Shown piece after piece: positions 16,514 to 27,033 of a stretch of DNA of 37,420 nt. The stretch comes from an uncultured Oscillospiraceae bacterium (GTDB lineage Bacteria; Bacillota; Clostridia; Oscillospirales; Oscillospiraceae), in the NCBI GenBank assembly GCA_934593275.1, contig CAKTQE010000016.1:1-37420 (forward strand), written 5' to 3'. The notes below the pieces were generated by a model. That model did not search any database. It had not been told where the DNA came from and saw only the letters and a list, made by a program, of their open reading frames with translations. Within the stretch, counting starts at the first letter, position 1, and each line of letters begins with the position of its first letter. The position numbers and the translations under genes were made by a program.

Positions 16514-17590
16514 ATGGAAAAAGTGAAAAAAGGCGTCCGTCTGGAGCATATCTCCAAAATTTATCAAGACCCCAAAACCGGCAAGGATTTCTACGCCGTA
16601 AAGGACAATTCCCTGACTATCGAACCGGGGGAGTTTGTGACTCTGCTTGGCCCCTCCGGCTGCGGCAAAACCACCACCTTGCGGATGATCGCCGGATTTG
16701 AAAGCCCCGACGAGGGAGAAATCTACTTGGGCGATGAACCCATCAACGCCCTGACCCCCAACAAGCGGGATACGGCCATGGTGTTCCAGAGCTATGCCCT
16801 GCTGCCCCATTACAATGTCTTTGACAACGTGGCCTATGGCCTGAAACTGCGCCACGTCCCTAAGGACCAGATCAAAGAGCGGGTCATGAAAATTCTGGAT
16901 TTGGTGGAGCTGACGGGCATGGAGGGCCGCATGACCAACCAGCTCTCCGGCGGCCAGCAGCAGCGGGTGGCCCTGGCCCGGGCCTTGGTCATTGAGCCAA
17001 GTGTGCTGCTGTTTGATGAACCCCTCTCCAACCTGGATGCCAAACTCCGGGTGACCATGCGGACGGAAATCCGCCGCATCCAGCAGGAAGTGGGCATCAC
17101 CGCCATTTACGTCACCCACGACCAGAGCGAGGCCATGGCCCTGTCTGACCGGATCATCATCATGCGCTCCGGCGTGGTGGAACAGATCGGCTCCCCCCAG
17201 GAAATCTATTACCACCCGGTGAATGAATTTGTAGCCGACTTCATCGGAGAAGCCAACTTCCTGAAAGGCACCTGCGAAAAGCGGGAGGGAACCCGGGCCA
17301 TGATCAACGTGGCCGGTGACATCTGCCATGCGGAAACAGACAAGGACTTGCAAATAGGCCAGGAATACACCATCGTCCTCCGCCCCGAAGCCGCCACCCT
17401 GGCAGAAACCGGCGGCCTGCCCTGCAAGGTGATACTGTCCTGCTTCATGGGCAGCTATCAGAATTACCACGTGATGGTGGGTTCTACCCTGGTAAAACTC
17501 ACCGACCCCAACCCCAAAAACAAAAAAATCTACCAAGTAGGCGACACCTGCCACCTGGTATTCGACCCAGAAAGCGTCCACGTCCTATAA
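16514..17590 (+). CDS. Ferric-iron/polyamine-type ABC ATPase (FbpC/PotA-like)
   Basis: 358-aa ATP-binding subunit of the CUT1/PotA/FbpC group. Walker A GPSGCGKTT is at about 46-54, the Q-loop is AMVFQSYALLPHYNVFDNVAYGL, the signature is LSGGQQQRVALARAL, Walker B is VLLFDEPLSNLDAKLR and the H-loop is YVTHDQSEAMALSDRI. After residue about 240 there is a TOBE-type C-terminal regulatory domain (EANFLKGTCEKREG ... YTIVLRPEAATL). It completes a three-gene importer with the two upstream genes. The order and the single fused permease match ferric-iron importers better than spermidine importers, which have two permeases. Confidence 0.88.
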   Translation: MEKVKKGVRLEHISKIYQDPKTGKDFYAVKDNSLTIEPGEFVTLLGPSGCGKTTTLRMIAGFESPDEGEIYLGDEPINALTPNKRDTAMVFQSYALLPHYNVFDNVAYGLKLRHVPKDQIKERVMKILDLVELTGMEGRMTNQLSGGQQQRVALARALVIEPSVLLFDEPLSNLDAKLRVTMRTEIRRIQQEVGITAIYVTHDQSEAMALSDRIIIMRSGVVEQIGSPQEIYYHPVNEFVADFIGEANFLKGTCEKREGTRAMINVAGDICHAETDKDLQIGQEYTIVLRPEAATLAETGGLPCKVILSCFMGSYQNYHVMVGSTLVKLTDPNPKNKKIYQVGDTCHLVFDPESVHVL

Positions 17591-17595
17591 TTTAT

Positions 17596-17626
17596 GCCGC
17601 ACCGAACAACCGGTGCGGCAGTTTTT
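17596..17626 (+). terminator. Rho-independent terminator of the iron-type operon
   Basis: Perfect 9-bp stem GCCGCACCG (17596-17604) and CGGTGCGGC (17611-17619), loop AACAAC, followed by AGTTTTTT. It sits 5 nt after the ATPase stop codon. Confidence 0.9.
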
Positions 17627-18265
17627 TACGAAAGATGGGTATCACGCAATGTACCATGTTTTTGATATTTTACGGACGCAAAACGATGATAGAAACGTTG
17701 AAAACACGGCAATTCAGAACAAATGTATTGTAGGGGCGGCAACCTGCCGCCCGCCACGTCGGATGTATAACCTGTGGGGGTGAATGGTATCACCCGAAAC
17801 GTGGTACACCCACTGTAGCGGCGGCAACCTGCCGCCCGCCACGTTGGATGTTTAACCTGTGGGGGTGAATGGTACCACCCGAAACGTGGTACACCCACTG
17901 TAGCGGCGGCAATCTGCCGCCATTGGCCGTAAGGCCACTCATTGAACATTCGTATCCGTAGCATCCCACGGAGCCAGCCCCTCGCCGGGGCTGGAGTGGC
18001 GTTGGGTCAACGCCGCTACATTGTTCCGTGTATGGGGTGGTACCATTCAACCGAACAGGTTGTATTCGAGACGTGGCGGGCGGCAGGTTGCCGCCCCTAC
18101 GTCAACATACCACGTTTACCACATTTTTCGAAGCGTTAACCGATGATAGATACGTCAAAAACGCGGTAATACGAAACAAATATAATTGTACGGGTCAATA
18201 CAAACGGGGCAACGTAGGTCGCCCCAATAACTGTCAACTGTCAACTGTCAACTAAAGAAGAATTG
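17627..18265. repeat. Intergenic repeat cluster with 85-bp tandem repeat
   Basis: No gene. About 17646-17735 is a unit whose reverse complement recurs at about 34588-34683. Positions 17730-17814 and 17815-17899 are two 85-bp tandem copies, each starting GTAGSGGCGGCAACCTGCCG and ending GGTACACCCACT, followed by the first ~23 bp of a third. About 17973-18110 is a module with hairpin CCAGCCCC-TCGCC-GGGGCTGG, repeated at about 31922-32046. A heptamer array (about 18228-18255) abuts oppF. Apparent open frames are translated repeats. Confidence 0.75.
17730..17922 (+). repeat. 85-bp tandem repeat, 2.3 copies
   Basis: Unit 1 is 17730-17814 and unit 2 is 17815-17899; a third copy breaks off after GCGGCAATCTGCCGCC. 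Units differ at only a few positions (for example CGGATGTATAAC versus TGGATGTTTAAC). Each has a GGCGGCAACCTGCCGCC palindrome and the self-complementary GGTACCACCC/GGGGGTGAATGGTA segment. Confidence 0.8.
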
Positions 18266-18278
18266 TCAATTCTTCTTT
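18254..18278 (-). terminator. Perfect palindrome across the oppF stop codon
   Basis: AAAGAAGAATTG (18254-18265), one base, CAATTCTTCTTT (18267-18278). The palindrome spans the oppF TGA (18266-18268) and continues into a heptamer array. It could form a 12-bp hairpin at the mRNA end. No T-run follows, so intrinsic termination is doubtful. Confidence 0.4.
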
Positions 18279-19207
18279 CCATTCCCCGTCCATGTTTCGA
18301 TTTCCCTGTCGGTTCCCAGCACCTGGTGGGTACCCTCCAACGTGTGGAGGGTGCCGGTGTGGTAGTCGATGCCGGAGGAGGCGTAGTCGTAGGTTTCGGC
18401 AATGCGGTTGCGCTCTACCCGGGGGTTGGGACTGGGGATGGCGGACATGAGGCTGCGGGTGTAGGGGTGGACGGGGTTGGTGAAAATCTCTTCCGTGGTG
18501 CCGGTTTCCAGCAGGTGGCCCAGGTGGAGGACGCCGATGCGGTCAGAGATGTATTTGACCATGGACAGGTCATGGGCGATAAAGAGGTAGGCCGTGCCGG
18601 TTTCCTGCTGGATGTCTTTCATCAGGTTTACCACCTGGGCCTGGATGGACACGTCCAGGGCGGAAATGCACTCGTCAGCAATGATCAGCTGGGGATCCAT
18701 GATTAACGCCCGGGCGATGCCCACCCGCTGGCGTTGGCCGCCGGAGAACTGGTGGGGGTACCGGTCCGCGTGTTCCGGGGCCAGGCCTACTTTGGCCAGA
18801 ATCCGGTCAATTTTCTCCTGCCGCTCTTTATGGGTGCTGTAGAGATGGTGGATGTCCAGGCCCTCGCCAATGATCTCCCCCACCTTTTTCCGGGGGTTCA
18901 GACAGGCCATGGGGTCCTGAAAAATCATCTGCATCTGGGTGCGCAGGCTCTGGGTGGTCTTTTTGTCCAACTTGCCGGTAATGTCCTGGCCGTTAAAGAG
19001 AATCTGTCCCGCCGTAGGCTCATACAGGCGGATGACGCTGCGGCCGATGGTGGATTTACCGGAGCCGGACTCTCCCACCAGGCCGTAGGTCTCGCCGGGG
19101 TAAATGTCAAAGCTCACCCCGTCCACGGCCCGGACGGTATAGCCGGAATTCACTTTAAAATACTGTTTTAAATCCCGCACTTGCAGCAGAGGCTGTTTTT
19201 CATCCAT
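18266..19207 (-). CDS. oppF: Oligopeptide ABC transporter ATPase OppF
   Basis: 313-aa ATP-binding subunit. Walker [10 protein letters not shown] is at about 45-53, the signature FSGGQRQRVGIARALIMDPQLIIADE runs into Walker B and SALD, and the H-loop is LFIAHDLSMVKYISDRIGVLHLG. The C-terminal oligopeptide/dipeptide extension (VHPYTRSLMSAIPSPNPRVERNR) is present, so this is full-length OppF/DppF. ATG 19207 overlaps the oppD stop by 8 nt, with AAGGAGG upstream. It is the last gene of the opp operon. Confidence 0.92.
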   Translation of the reverse strand: MDEKQPLLQVRDLKQYFKVNSGYTVRAVDGVSFDIYPGETYGLVGESGSGKSTIGRSVIRLYEPTAGQILFNGQDITGKLDKKTTQSLRTQMQMIFQDPMACLNPRKKVGEIIGEGLDIHHLYSTHKERQEKIDRILAKVGLAPEHADRYPHQFSGGQRQRVGIARALIMDPQLIIADECISALDVSIQAQVVNLMKDIQQETGTAYLFIAHDLSMVKYISDRIGVLHLGHLLETGTTEEIFTNPVHPYTRSLMSAIPSPNPRVERNRIAETYDYASSGIDYHTGTLHTLEGTHQVLGTDREIETWTGNGKKN

Positions 19208-20279
19208 TTCGCTCCGCCTCCTTTTTCATTCTTTCGATCCGTGCCTTTAATTCCGGGGGCATTTCCACCTTGGGTGCCCTGGGGTCCAGCAGCCAGGTGG
19301 CGGCGTAGTGGCTCTCCGTTAACTGGAACATGGGCGGTTCTGCCCGCTCGTCAATATTCAGGGCAAAGACGTTCCGGGGGGCAAAGGCATCGCCGGTGAC
19401 CTCGTGGAGCAGGTTGGGAGGAGAGCCGGGGATGGTATAGAGCCGGTCATCCTCCGTATCCAGGTCCGGCATGGCACTGAGCAGGCCCCAGGTATAGGGG
19501 TGGACAGGTTCATAGTAAATTTCATCAATGGTGCCGGTCTCCACAATGCGTCCGGCGTACATGACGTTTACAAAATCCGCCACCTTGGCCACCACCCCCA
19601 GATCGTGGGTGATGTAAATCACGGAGATCCGCCGCTCCCGCTGGATTTTCTGGATCAGTTCCAGGATTTTGGCCTGGATGGTCACGTCCAGGGCGGTGGT
19701 GGGTTCGTCACAGATCAGCAGCTCCGGGTCACAGGCCAGGGCGATGGCAATGACCACCCGCTGACGCATACCGCCGGAGAGCTGGTGGGGGTAGTTCTTC
19801 ATCCGCTCTTCCGCATCGGTAATGCCCACCTCTTTCAGTAGCTCCACGGCCTTTTGGTAGGCCTCGGCCTTGGGGGTCTTGTAGTGCCAGATCATGCCCT
19901 CCATGATCTGCTTGCCAATGGTCATGGTGGGGTCCAGACTGGTCATGGGGTCCTGGAAAATCATGGCAATGCGCTTGCCGTTGATGTGGCGGCGGATGTC
20001 CCGCTTTTTCATTTTCAGAATGTCCACGGTTTCCGGCGTACCGTCATCGTGGTGATAGGTAAACTGGATGGTGCCGGAGTCCACTGTGCCGTTTTTGGCC
20101 AGAATACCCATGGCGGCTTTCACCGTCACGGATTTTCCGGAGCCGGACTCGCCTACAATGGCCAGGGTCTCCCCCCGGTACAAATCCAGATTCACGCCCC
20201 GAATGGCGTGGACCGGTCCGGCGGTGGTGTGAAACGTAATGCTCAGGTCCCGGACCGTCAATACTTTTTCTCGTTCCAT
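19200..20279 (-). CDS. oppD: Oligopeptide ABC transporter ATPase OppD
   Basis: 359-aa ATP-binding subunit. Walker A GESGSGKS is at about 43-50, the Q-loop is [20 protein letters not shown], the signature is [32 protein letters not shown], and the H-loop is [22 protein letters not shown]. The oligopeptide_HPY extension is [15 protein letters not shown]...[12 protein letters not shown]. The start at ATG 20279 is preferred because GAGGTG lies 5 nt upstream; GTG 20291 would overlap oppC. The C-terminal tail after about residue 320 is longer than in many OppD proteins and basic ([14 protein letters not shown]). Confidence 0.92.
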   Translation of the reverse strand: MEREKVLTVRDLSITFHTTAGPVHAIRGVNLDLYRGETLAIVGESGSGKSVTVKAAMGILAKNGTVDSGTIQFTYHHDDGTPETVDILKMKKRDIRRHINGKRIAMIFQDPMTSLDPTMTIGKQIMEGMIWHYKTPKAEAYQKAVELLKEVGITDAEERMKNYPHQLSGGMRQRVVIAIALACDPELLICDEPTTALDVTIQAKILELIQKIQRERRISVIYITHDLGVVAKVADFVNVMYAGRIVETGTIDEIYYEPVHPYTWGLLSAMPDLDTEDDRLYTIPGSPPNLLHEVTGDAFAPRNVFALNIDERAEPPMFQLTESHYAATWLLDPRAPKVEMPPELKARIERMKKEAERNG

Positions 20280-20287
20280 GGCGCACC

Positions 20288-21358
20288 TCACATATCTTTC
20301 ATCTTGGGGTCAAAGGCCTCCCGGAGGCCGTCGGCCAGCATGTTAAAGCTGAGCATCAGCACCGCCAGCACCACAATGGGGGGAATGATCTGGTAGGGGT
20401 GGGTGGTGAAGCTGTTGAACGCGTCGCTGATCAGGCTGCCCAGGGAGCATTGGGGGACAGGAATGCCCAGGCCCACAAAGCTCAAAAAGGCCTCGGTGAA
20501 AATGGCCGTGGGGATGGAGAACATCAGCTGGGTGATGATCTGCCCGATGATATTGGGCAGCACCTCCCGAAAAATGATGCGCATGCTGCCGGAACCCAGG
20601 GTCCGGCTGGCCAGCACGAATTCCTGCTCTTTGAGTTTCAGCATTTCTGCCCGGGCGATACGGCTCATGCCGATCCACTCGGTAATGACCAGGGTCAATA
20701 CGATGGTGCCAAAGCCCGGTTTTAAGACCATAAGAAGCAAAGTGCAGATGACAAGCCGGGGAATGCCGTTGTTGATTTCGGCAAAACGCTGCATGATGCT
20801 GTCCGTGACCCCTCCAAAGTAGCCGGAAATCAGGCCGTAGCTCATGCCGATGGTCATATTGATGACGGCGGACACCAGGGCAATGCCCAGGCTCACCCGG
20901 GTTCCCTGCCAGACCCGGGTCCAGATGTCCCGGCCCAGGGTGTCGGAGCCGAACCAGTAGTACACATCGTCCAGGCCCTTTTTGACATAGCCGTTGACGA
21001 TTTTGGAGCCGGTGGAGGTGGTCATTGTTTCATTGCCATCCAGAATGCCCAGTTTTTCCAGCCCCGGCACTCTGGGGGCAAAATTCTTCTGGGACAGGTT
21101 CTGCTCGGCGTAGCTATATTGGGTCATGCCTGGGCCGAAGATCGCAAAAAAGGTGATGACCACAATCAGCACCAGGGCAATAAGTGCGCCTTTGTTGCTG
21201 ACAAACCGCTTGTAGACGTCTTTCCAGTAGCTCTGGGAGGCGAAATTGTTGTCGATGTTCACGCCGGACAGGTCGTTTTTCAGGAGAAAATCATCCTCCT
21301 GAAACACATATTCCCCGGCTGCCGCCACAGGGACGGCTTTTTTCTTTCCAAATCTCAT
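20288..21358 (-). CDS. oppC: Oligopeptide ABC transporter permease OppC
   Basis: 356-aa permease. A long cytoplasmic N-terminus (about 55 residues) leads to the first membrane helix ALIALVLIVVITFFAIFG. An extracytoplasmic insertion of about 80 residues follows, and then the signature WFGSDTLGRDIWTRVWQGTRVSLG. The coupling helix is around EMLKLKEQEFVLASRTLGSG, followed by REVLPNIIGQIITQLM, and the C-terminus is MLADGLREAFDPKMKDM. The large N-terminal extension and loop are typical of Gram-positive OppC. ATG overlaps the oppB stop by 4 nt. Confidence 0.92.
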   Translation of the reverse strand: MRFGKKKAVPVAAAGEYVFQEDDFLLKNDLSGVNIDNNFASQSYWKDVYKRFVSNKGALIALVLIVVITFFAIFGPGMTQYSYAEQNLSQKNFAPRVPGLEKLGILDGNETMTTSTGSKIVNGYVKKGLDDVYYWFGSDTLGRDIWTRVWQGTRVSLGIALVSAVINMTIGMSYGLISGYFGGVTDSIMQRFAEINNGIPRLVICTLLLMVLKPGFGTIVLTLVITEWIGMSRIARAEMLKLKEQEFVLASRTLGSGSMRIIFREVLPNIIGQIITQLMFSIPTAIFTEAFLSFVGLGIPVPQCSLGSLISDAFNSFTTHPYQIIPPIVVLAVLMLSFNMLADGLREAFDPKMKDM

Positions 21359-22299
21359 TTCTTTTTTCCACCGTCCTTTGCCACACGGATCCGGGGATCA
21401 ATGATCCCGTAGAGAATATCCACCACCAGCATAATGCCGATGTACATGGCGGAATAAATAAAGCTCAGGGCAATGACCACATTGTAGTCATTGGACTGAA
21501 TGGCCGTGACCAAAAGGCTTCCCACCCCAGGGATGGAGAAGATTTTTTCCACCACCAGGCTGCCGGTCATCAAATCCACGATCAGGGGGGCCAGTACCGT
21601 GATAATGGGGATCAGGGCGTTCCGCAGGGCATGGCGGGAAATCAGCCGCCAGCCGGTAATGCCCTTGCTCTCTGCCAGACGCATATAGTCGCTGTCCAGA
21701 ACCTCCAGCATTTCCGTCCGGGTAAACCGGGCAATGCTGGCCATGGTGAACATGGAGAGGGCAATGCTGGGAAGCACGGAGGAGGCAAAGGGGGTCTTAT
21801 CGGCGTAGAGCATGGGGAATATTTTCAACTTGAATCCAAAATAATAGCTCAGGGCCAGGGCGAAGACGTAGCTGGGTACCGACACGCCGATGACACTGAT
21901 TAATGTACACAGGTTATCCCAGATGGTGTTATGCTCCAAAGCGGCGATAATGCCCAGGATCAGGCCCACCAAGGCCCCCAGGGCCACCGCCTGACCGCCC
22001 ACCCGGATAGACACCGGCAGACGGCTCTGGATCAGCTGGGTGATGGGGGTGTTTTTGCTGATGGTATAGCTGACGCCAAAGTCCCCCCGGCAAAGATTCC
22101 AGACGTATTTTCCGAACTGAACCACAATGGGCTGATCCAGGCCGTATTTTTCATACAGCACCGCCCGCTGGTCGTCGGATAGTTTTTCATCGTTAAAGGG
22201 AGAGCCGGGCATCAGCTGCAGCAGGGTGAACAAAATCAAGGTGATGGCCAGCAGGGTAAAGGCGGAAATCAAAACACGCCTTAGAATATACTTTTTCAT
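21355..22299 (-). CDS. oppB: Oligopeptide ABC transporter permease OppB
   Basis: 314-aa permease beginning MKKYILRRVLISAFTLLAITLILF. The start at 22299 follows GAGAGGAGAAG; the frame upstream is repeat DNA. OppB features are MPGSPFNDEKLSDDQRAVLYEKYGLDQPI, SRLPVSIRVGGQAVALG, and the coupling segment EVLDSDYMRLAESKGITGWR. The C-terminus VVDILYGIIDPRIRVAKDGGKKK is complete. It is separated from oppA by 185 nt holding a hairpin, so it is probably expressed below oppA. Confidence 0.92.
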   Translation of the reverse strand: MKKYILRRVLISAFTLLAITLILFTLLQLMPGSPFNDEKLSDDQRAVLYEKYGLDQPIVVQFGKYVWNLCRGDFGVSYTISKNTPITQLIQSRLPVSIRVGGQAVALGALVGLILGIIAALEHNTIWDNLCTLISVIGVSVPSYVFALALSYYFGFKLKIFPMLYADKTPFASSVLPSIALSMFTMASIARFTRTEMLEVLDSDYMRLAESKGITGWRLISRHALRNALIPIITVLAPLIVDLMTGSLVVEKIFSIPGVGSLLVTAIQSNDYNVVIALSFIYSAMYIGIMLVVDILYGIIDPRIRVAKDGGKKK

Positions 22300-22339
22300 C
22301 TTCTTCTCCTCTCGGTGGACTTTGTGCTGCGGGTGCCGA

Positions 22340-22410
22340 TGGCAGCCCGTGAACACACTGTAGGGACGGTAACCTGGGGGATTTGTTGCGGTCCCTACAA
22401 TGTGTTCTTT
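22340..22410. repeat. Small inverted-repeat element between oppA and oppB
   Basis: GAACACACTGTAGGGAC (about 22351-22367) and GTCCCTACAATGTGTTC (about 22391-22407) form an inverted repeat with one mismatch around a 23-nt core. The TAGGGAC/GTCCCTA ends resemble other repeat modules of this window. Confidence 0.6.
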
Positions 22411-22417
22411 GAAAATT

Positions 22418-22446
22418 GCAGCGGCCTTGAATATCAAGGCCGCTGC
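22418..22446 (-). terminator. Perfect 13-bp hairpin after oppA
   Basis: GCAGCGGCCTTGA (22418-22430), ATA loop, TCAAGGCCGCTGC (22434-22446). On the minus strand it follows the oppA stop by about 40 nt and is followed by only a short weak T-run (AATTTTC). Partial termination or mRNA-end protection between oppA and oppBCDF is likely. Confidence 0.65.
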
Positions 22447-22484
22447 GGAGGAATCTGCTTTCGGAAGTTGCTTTGGGTCTTTCC

Positions 22485-24206
22485 TTAGCCCTTTACAGCG
22501 TTCTTATAAACACGGTTCAGTGCCACGGGGTGGAACTCCACGCCCTCAACGCCGGTCTTGATCATATTGGCGTTGGCCTTGGTGTACAGGGGAACGATGA
22601 CAGCCTGGTCCATGACGATCTGCTCCGCGTCATACATGGCGTTCCAGCGGCCCTCGGGGTCGGTAACGTACTTGCCGGTGGTGCAGTCCGCGATGAGGGC
22701 ATCAAACTCTGCATTGCTCCACAGGCCGTAGTTGTTGGAGCAGCCGGTGGTCCACATGTTCAGGTAGGTCATGGGGTCAGCGTAGTCAGGACCCCAACGG
22801 GTCAGGCAGACTTCATAGTTGCCGCTCTGGATGTCGGCCACACGCTGCTTCTTGGGTTCTACCTTGATGTTCAGGGTCACACCGGGCAGGGCCTTTTCAA
22901 TCTGGTCTTTCAGCACGGCGGCCACGTTCTGGGTCTCGGTCTGGTCCTCTACCAGCAGCTCAAAGGTGAAGGTATCGGTGCCCAGCTCCTCCTTGGCCTT
23001 CTCGTAGTACTCGGCAGCCTTGGCGGGATCGTCGGCGCAGACATCGGCGAACTTCTCCTGGTCGGCGGAGAAATCGGAGCCGTCAGGACCGGCGGCGAAC
23101 TGAGGAGGTACGGCGGTGTAGGTGGCCACGGAGCCATCCTTTACAACGTCTTCTACAATGGAAACACGGTCAACGGCATTGGTCAGGGCCAGACGCATGT
23201 TCTGATTGGCCAGGGCGGGGACATCATGCTGGTTCAGGGTCACGTACCACAGGTAACCGGCACCGGTAACAGACAGTTCCGGGTCGCCCTCAACCTGCTC
23301 GACCTGGTCGCCGGAGAGCATGACCAGATCCAGATCGCCGTTCTGGTAGCTCATGTAGGCCTGCTGGCTGTCTTTCAGCACCTGATAGTTCAGGCCGTCC
23401 AGCTGGACCTTGGCGGCATCGTAGTAGTCGGGGTTCTTTTCCAGGGTGAAGCTCAGAGCGGCAGGCTCATAGCTGGTCAGCACAAAGGCACCGTTGCTCA
23501 AAGTGGTCTCGGGGCTGGTGCCGAAGGTACCCTCGGCCAGACCCTCAAAGAATGCCTGGTTCACAGGATAGAAGGTGGGGAAGTACATCAGGCTCAGGAA
23601 ATAGCTGACAGGAACTTCCAGGGTGACCTCCAGGGTCTTGGAGTCCAGGGCCTTGACGCCCAGCTCGCTCTTGTCCATGTCACCGGCAATGATGGCGGCG
23701 GCATTCTTGACCTGGCCGATGTCGGAGAGCATGTAGCTGTACTCGGAAGCCAGGGCGGGGTCAACGGCCCGCTGCCATGCAAAGACGAAATCCTCGGCGG
23801 TAACGGGGGTACCGTTGGACCAGTTGGCATCCTGGCGCAGGTGGAAGGTGTAAACGGTGCCATCGTCGCTGATGTCCCAGCTCTCGGCAACGGCGGGGAC
23901 AGTCGCGCCGTCGGCATCCATCTGGGTCAGGCCGTCGGTGTAGTCGGCAATGACCTCAAAGCTGGTGCCATCGGTGGCCACCTGGGGGTCCAGGCTCTGG
24001 ACTTCCACTTCCACCATCACATTCAGCACCTTGTCGCCGGTGGCTCCGTCTGCGGAAGCGGCGGCAGTGGTATCAGCAGCGGCGGTATCCGCGGAGGCAT
24101 CCGTCGCGGCACTGGCAGTCGGCACGTCCGTTCCGCCGCCGCAGGCAGCCAGCGACAGAACCATGGCCAGAGCCAGAACCAAAGAAGCAAGTTTCTTCAT
24201 GTTCAT
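22485..24206 (-). CDS. oppA: Oligopeptide-binding lipoprotein OppA
   Basis: 573-aa SBP_bac_5 lipoprotein. The signal MNMKKLASLVLALAMVLSLAAC has lipobox cysteine C22, followed by a low-complexity Ala/Asp/Thr linker (about 25-55). The binding domain shows OppA hallmarks: LDPQVATDGTSFEVIADYTDGL, VTAEDFVFAWQRAVDPALASEYSYML, SYFLSLMYFPTFYPVNQAFFE, and the closing GLWSNAEFDALIA block. These fit oligopeptide rather than nickel binding. It is the first gene of the opp operon, behind a near-perfect sigma-A promoter. Substrate length preference cannot be read. Confidence 0.9.
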   Translation of the reverse strand: MNMKKLASLVLALAMVLSLAACGGGTDVPTASAATDASADTAAADTTAAASADGATGDKVLNVMVEVEVQSLDPQVATDGTSFEVIADYTDGLTQMDADGATVPAVAESWDISDDGTVYTFHLRQDANWSNGTPVTAEDFVFAWQRAVDPALASEYSYMLSDIGQVKNAAAIIAGDMDKSELGVKALDSKTLEVTLEVPVSYFLSLMYFPTFYPVNQAFFEGLAEGTFGTSPETTLSNGAFVLTSYEPAALSFTLEKNPDYYDAAKVQLDGLNYQVLKDSQQAYMSYQNGDLDLVMLSGDQVEQVEGDPELSVTGAGYLWYVTLNQHDVPALANQNMRLALTNAVDRVSIVEDVVKDGSVATYTAVPPQFAAGPDGSDFSADQEKFADVCADDPAKAAEYYEKAKEELGTDTFTFELLVEDQTETQNVAAVLKDQIEKALPGVTLNIKVEPKKQRVADIQSGNYEVCLTRWGPDYADPMTYLNMWTTGCSNNYGLWSNAEFDALIADCTTGKYVTDPEGRWNAMYDAEQIVMDQAVIVPLYTKANANMIKTGVEGVEFHPVALNRVYKNAVKG

Positions 24207-24309
24207 CTTTCATTTTCCTTTCTGAATATAGAATACCCCTTTTTCTCACGGGTTCGGCAAGGTGTCAGAAAATCACATCGGGTTTTTATGCACTTTGCTT
24301 ATGTGGCAC

Positions 24310-24338
24310 ATTATAATCATTGAATATCCCCCTGTCAA
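24310..24338 (-). promoter_or_regulatory. Consensus sigma-A promoter of oppA
   Basis: On the minus strand, perfect TTGACA (24333-24338), a 17-nt spacer and perfect TATAAT (24310-24315). The start near 24303 leaves a leader of about 97 nt. Confidence 0.88.
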
Positions 24339-24867
24339 ACAGGAATTGTTTTCTCCAAAATATTTCAGATGTTTGCATAAAAATGAAGATTCTATGAAGC
24401 CCATTTGTAGAAACATGCACAAGAGATTTCTGAATTCTGAACGCTGCCAGCGGACAAAGCTTCATGGGTCATGTACTTTCCCGGTTTTGTCTACAGGCCA
24501 GGCACAACAATATCTGCTGTGTGGATGTTCGTCAAATCAGGCTCCCATCCCACGCCCCCGCCCCCAGCCCTGAAAAGCCTGGGAACCACAATATACGCCA
24601 CATTCTGTATAGTATTAAATATTATACATTCCATTTTTGCGCATCTATAGTAAACTTCTCAGAACAGGAGTTCTGTTTTGGATACTTCTCTCCTTTAAAT
24701 GAAAGTCCTGTTCCTTATTCCTGCATTCCCGCAGGAAAAGACCACGCTCCAAAGAGCCAGGGCAAGGAGTCCAAAAAGAGAGCCTCCCTTGCGCCCATTC
24801 TGATTCTTTTCCAGGGTAGCGCGGGATGGCTGGGTTGGGGGGCAGCAGGGGGCCTGAAAATCCGCAG
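24339..24867. other. 529-bp AT-richer intergenic region between oppA and glmS promoters
   Basis: No gene is supported. It is AT-richer than its surroundings around 24590-24730. It holds a near-perfect 21-bp palindrome of TATA/ATAT type at about 24608-24628 and two compact hairpins: CAGAAC-AGGA-GTTCTG (about 24660-24676) and CCTGC-ATTCCC-GCAGG (about 24720-24736). None of the common intergenic repeats of this window is present. It may hold operators or a small RNA, but no promoter-terminator pair was found. Confidence 0.45.
24606..24629. promoter_or_regulatory. Near-perfect AT-rich palindrome, possible operator
   Basis: TGTATAGTATTAAATATTATACAT reads almost the same on both strands, with two symmetric mismatches (positions 6 and 16 of the 21-bp core) and a mismatched centre. 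It lies about 270 bp from each of the divergent oppA and glmS promoters. Confidence 0.3.
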
Positions 24868-24896
24868 TTGCTTTTTTGATAAAGCTATGCTATAAT
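24868..24896 (+). promoter_or_regulatory. Sigma-A extended -10 promoter of glmS
   Basis: TTGCTT (24868-24873), a 17-nt spacer ending in TGC, and perfect TATAAT (24891-24896). The start near 24903 leaves a leader of about 27 nt, which excludes a glmS ribozyme. Confidence 0.8.
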
Positions 24897-24929
24897 TCGG
24901 TAAATGTATTTCCGATTGGAGTGACCTCT

Positions 24930-26768
<1,839 letters not shown>

Positions 26769-26815
26769 AAAAAACCACATGGAGGCCTTTTGGGGCCAAC
26801 CATGTGGTTTTCTTT
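26769..26815. terminator. Bidirectional terminator shared by glmS and the sugar-importer operon
   Basis: AAAACCACATGG (26771-26782) pairs with CCATGTGGTTTT (26800-26811), with an inner GGCC/GGCC stem. On the plus strand it ends in TTTTCTTT; on the minus strand it is followed by a run of eight T. It serves convergent glmS and the small membrane-protein gene. Confidence 0.88.
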
Positions 26816-26826
26816 GAATCAAAGGG

Positions 26827-27024
26827 TTATCTGGATTTTCCGGAATAGGGTTTGTTATAGACAAACAGTGCCGTCAACAGGCAGACGATGCCCAGGAGCA
26901 TGATGCCCAGGCCCCTGAGTTGACCGGTCATGTTCCAGCCGATCACGGTCAGGGCCATGCCCAGTACAAAAAAAGCAACGATCAGCACGGCCCGCAGACC
27001 TACGTGTTCTTTCCAAAACTTCAT
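26827..27024 (-). CDS. Small membrane protein of the sugar-importer operon (DUF6903-like)
   Basis: 65-aa protein with two membrane helices (about 11-30 and 38-56), the motif GLGIMLLGI, and a short basic C-terminal tail after LFVYNKPY. I believe it fits DUF6903, short proteins that accompany CUT1 sugar permeases in Clostridia, but that family name is from memory and not tested. It begins 9 nt after the MalG-type permease stop and is the last gene before the terminator. It may be a small accessory subunit of the importer. Confidence 0.65.
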   Translation of the reverse strand: MKFWKEHVGLRAVLIVAFFVLGMALTVIGWNMTGQLRGLGIMLLGIVCLLTALFVYNKPYSGKSR

Positions 27025-27033
27025 GGTTTCACC

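Noticed and set aside
17730..17922. Possible CRISPR array
   Set aside because: The 85-bp units are directly adjacent without unique spacers, and no cas genes are present. The heptamer arrays also lack spacers.
17626..18255. Several 65-112-codon open frames between the iron-type and opp operons
   Set aside because: They repeat the same peptide with an 85-bp period because they read the tandem repeat. No start signals are present.
22473..24323. 616-codon open frame opposite oppA, and similar long frames opposite glmS, the sugar-binding protein and the iron-type operon
   Set aside because: They are antisense shadows typical of GC-rich coding DNA. The opposite strands encode clear signal peptides and family motifs.
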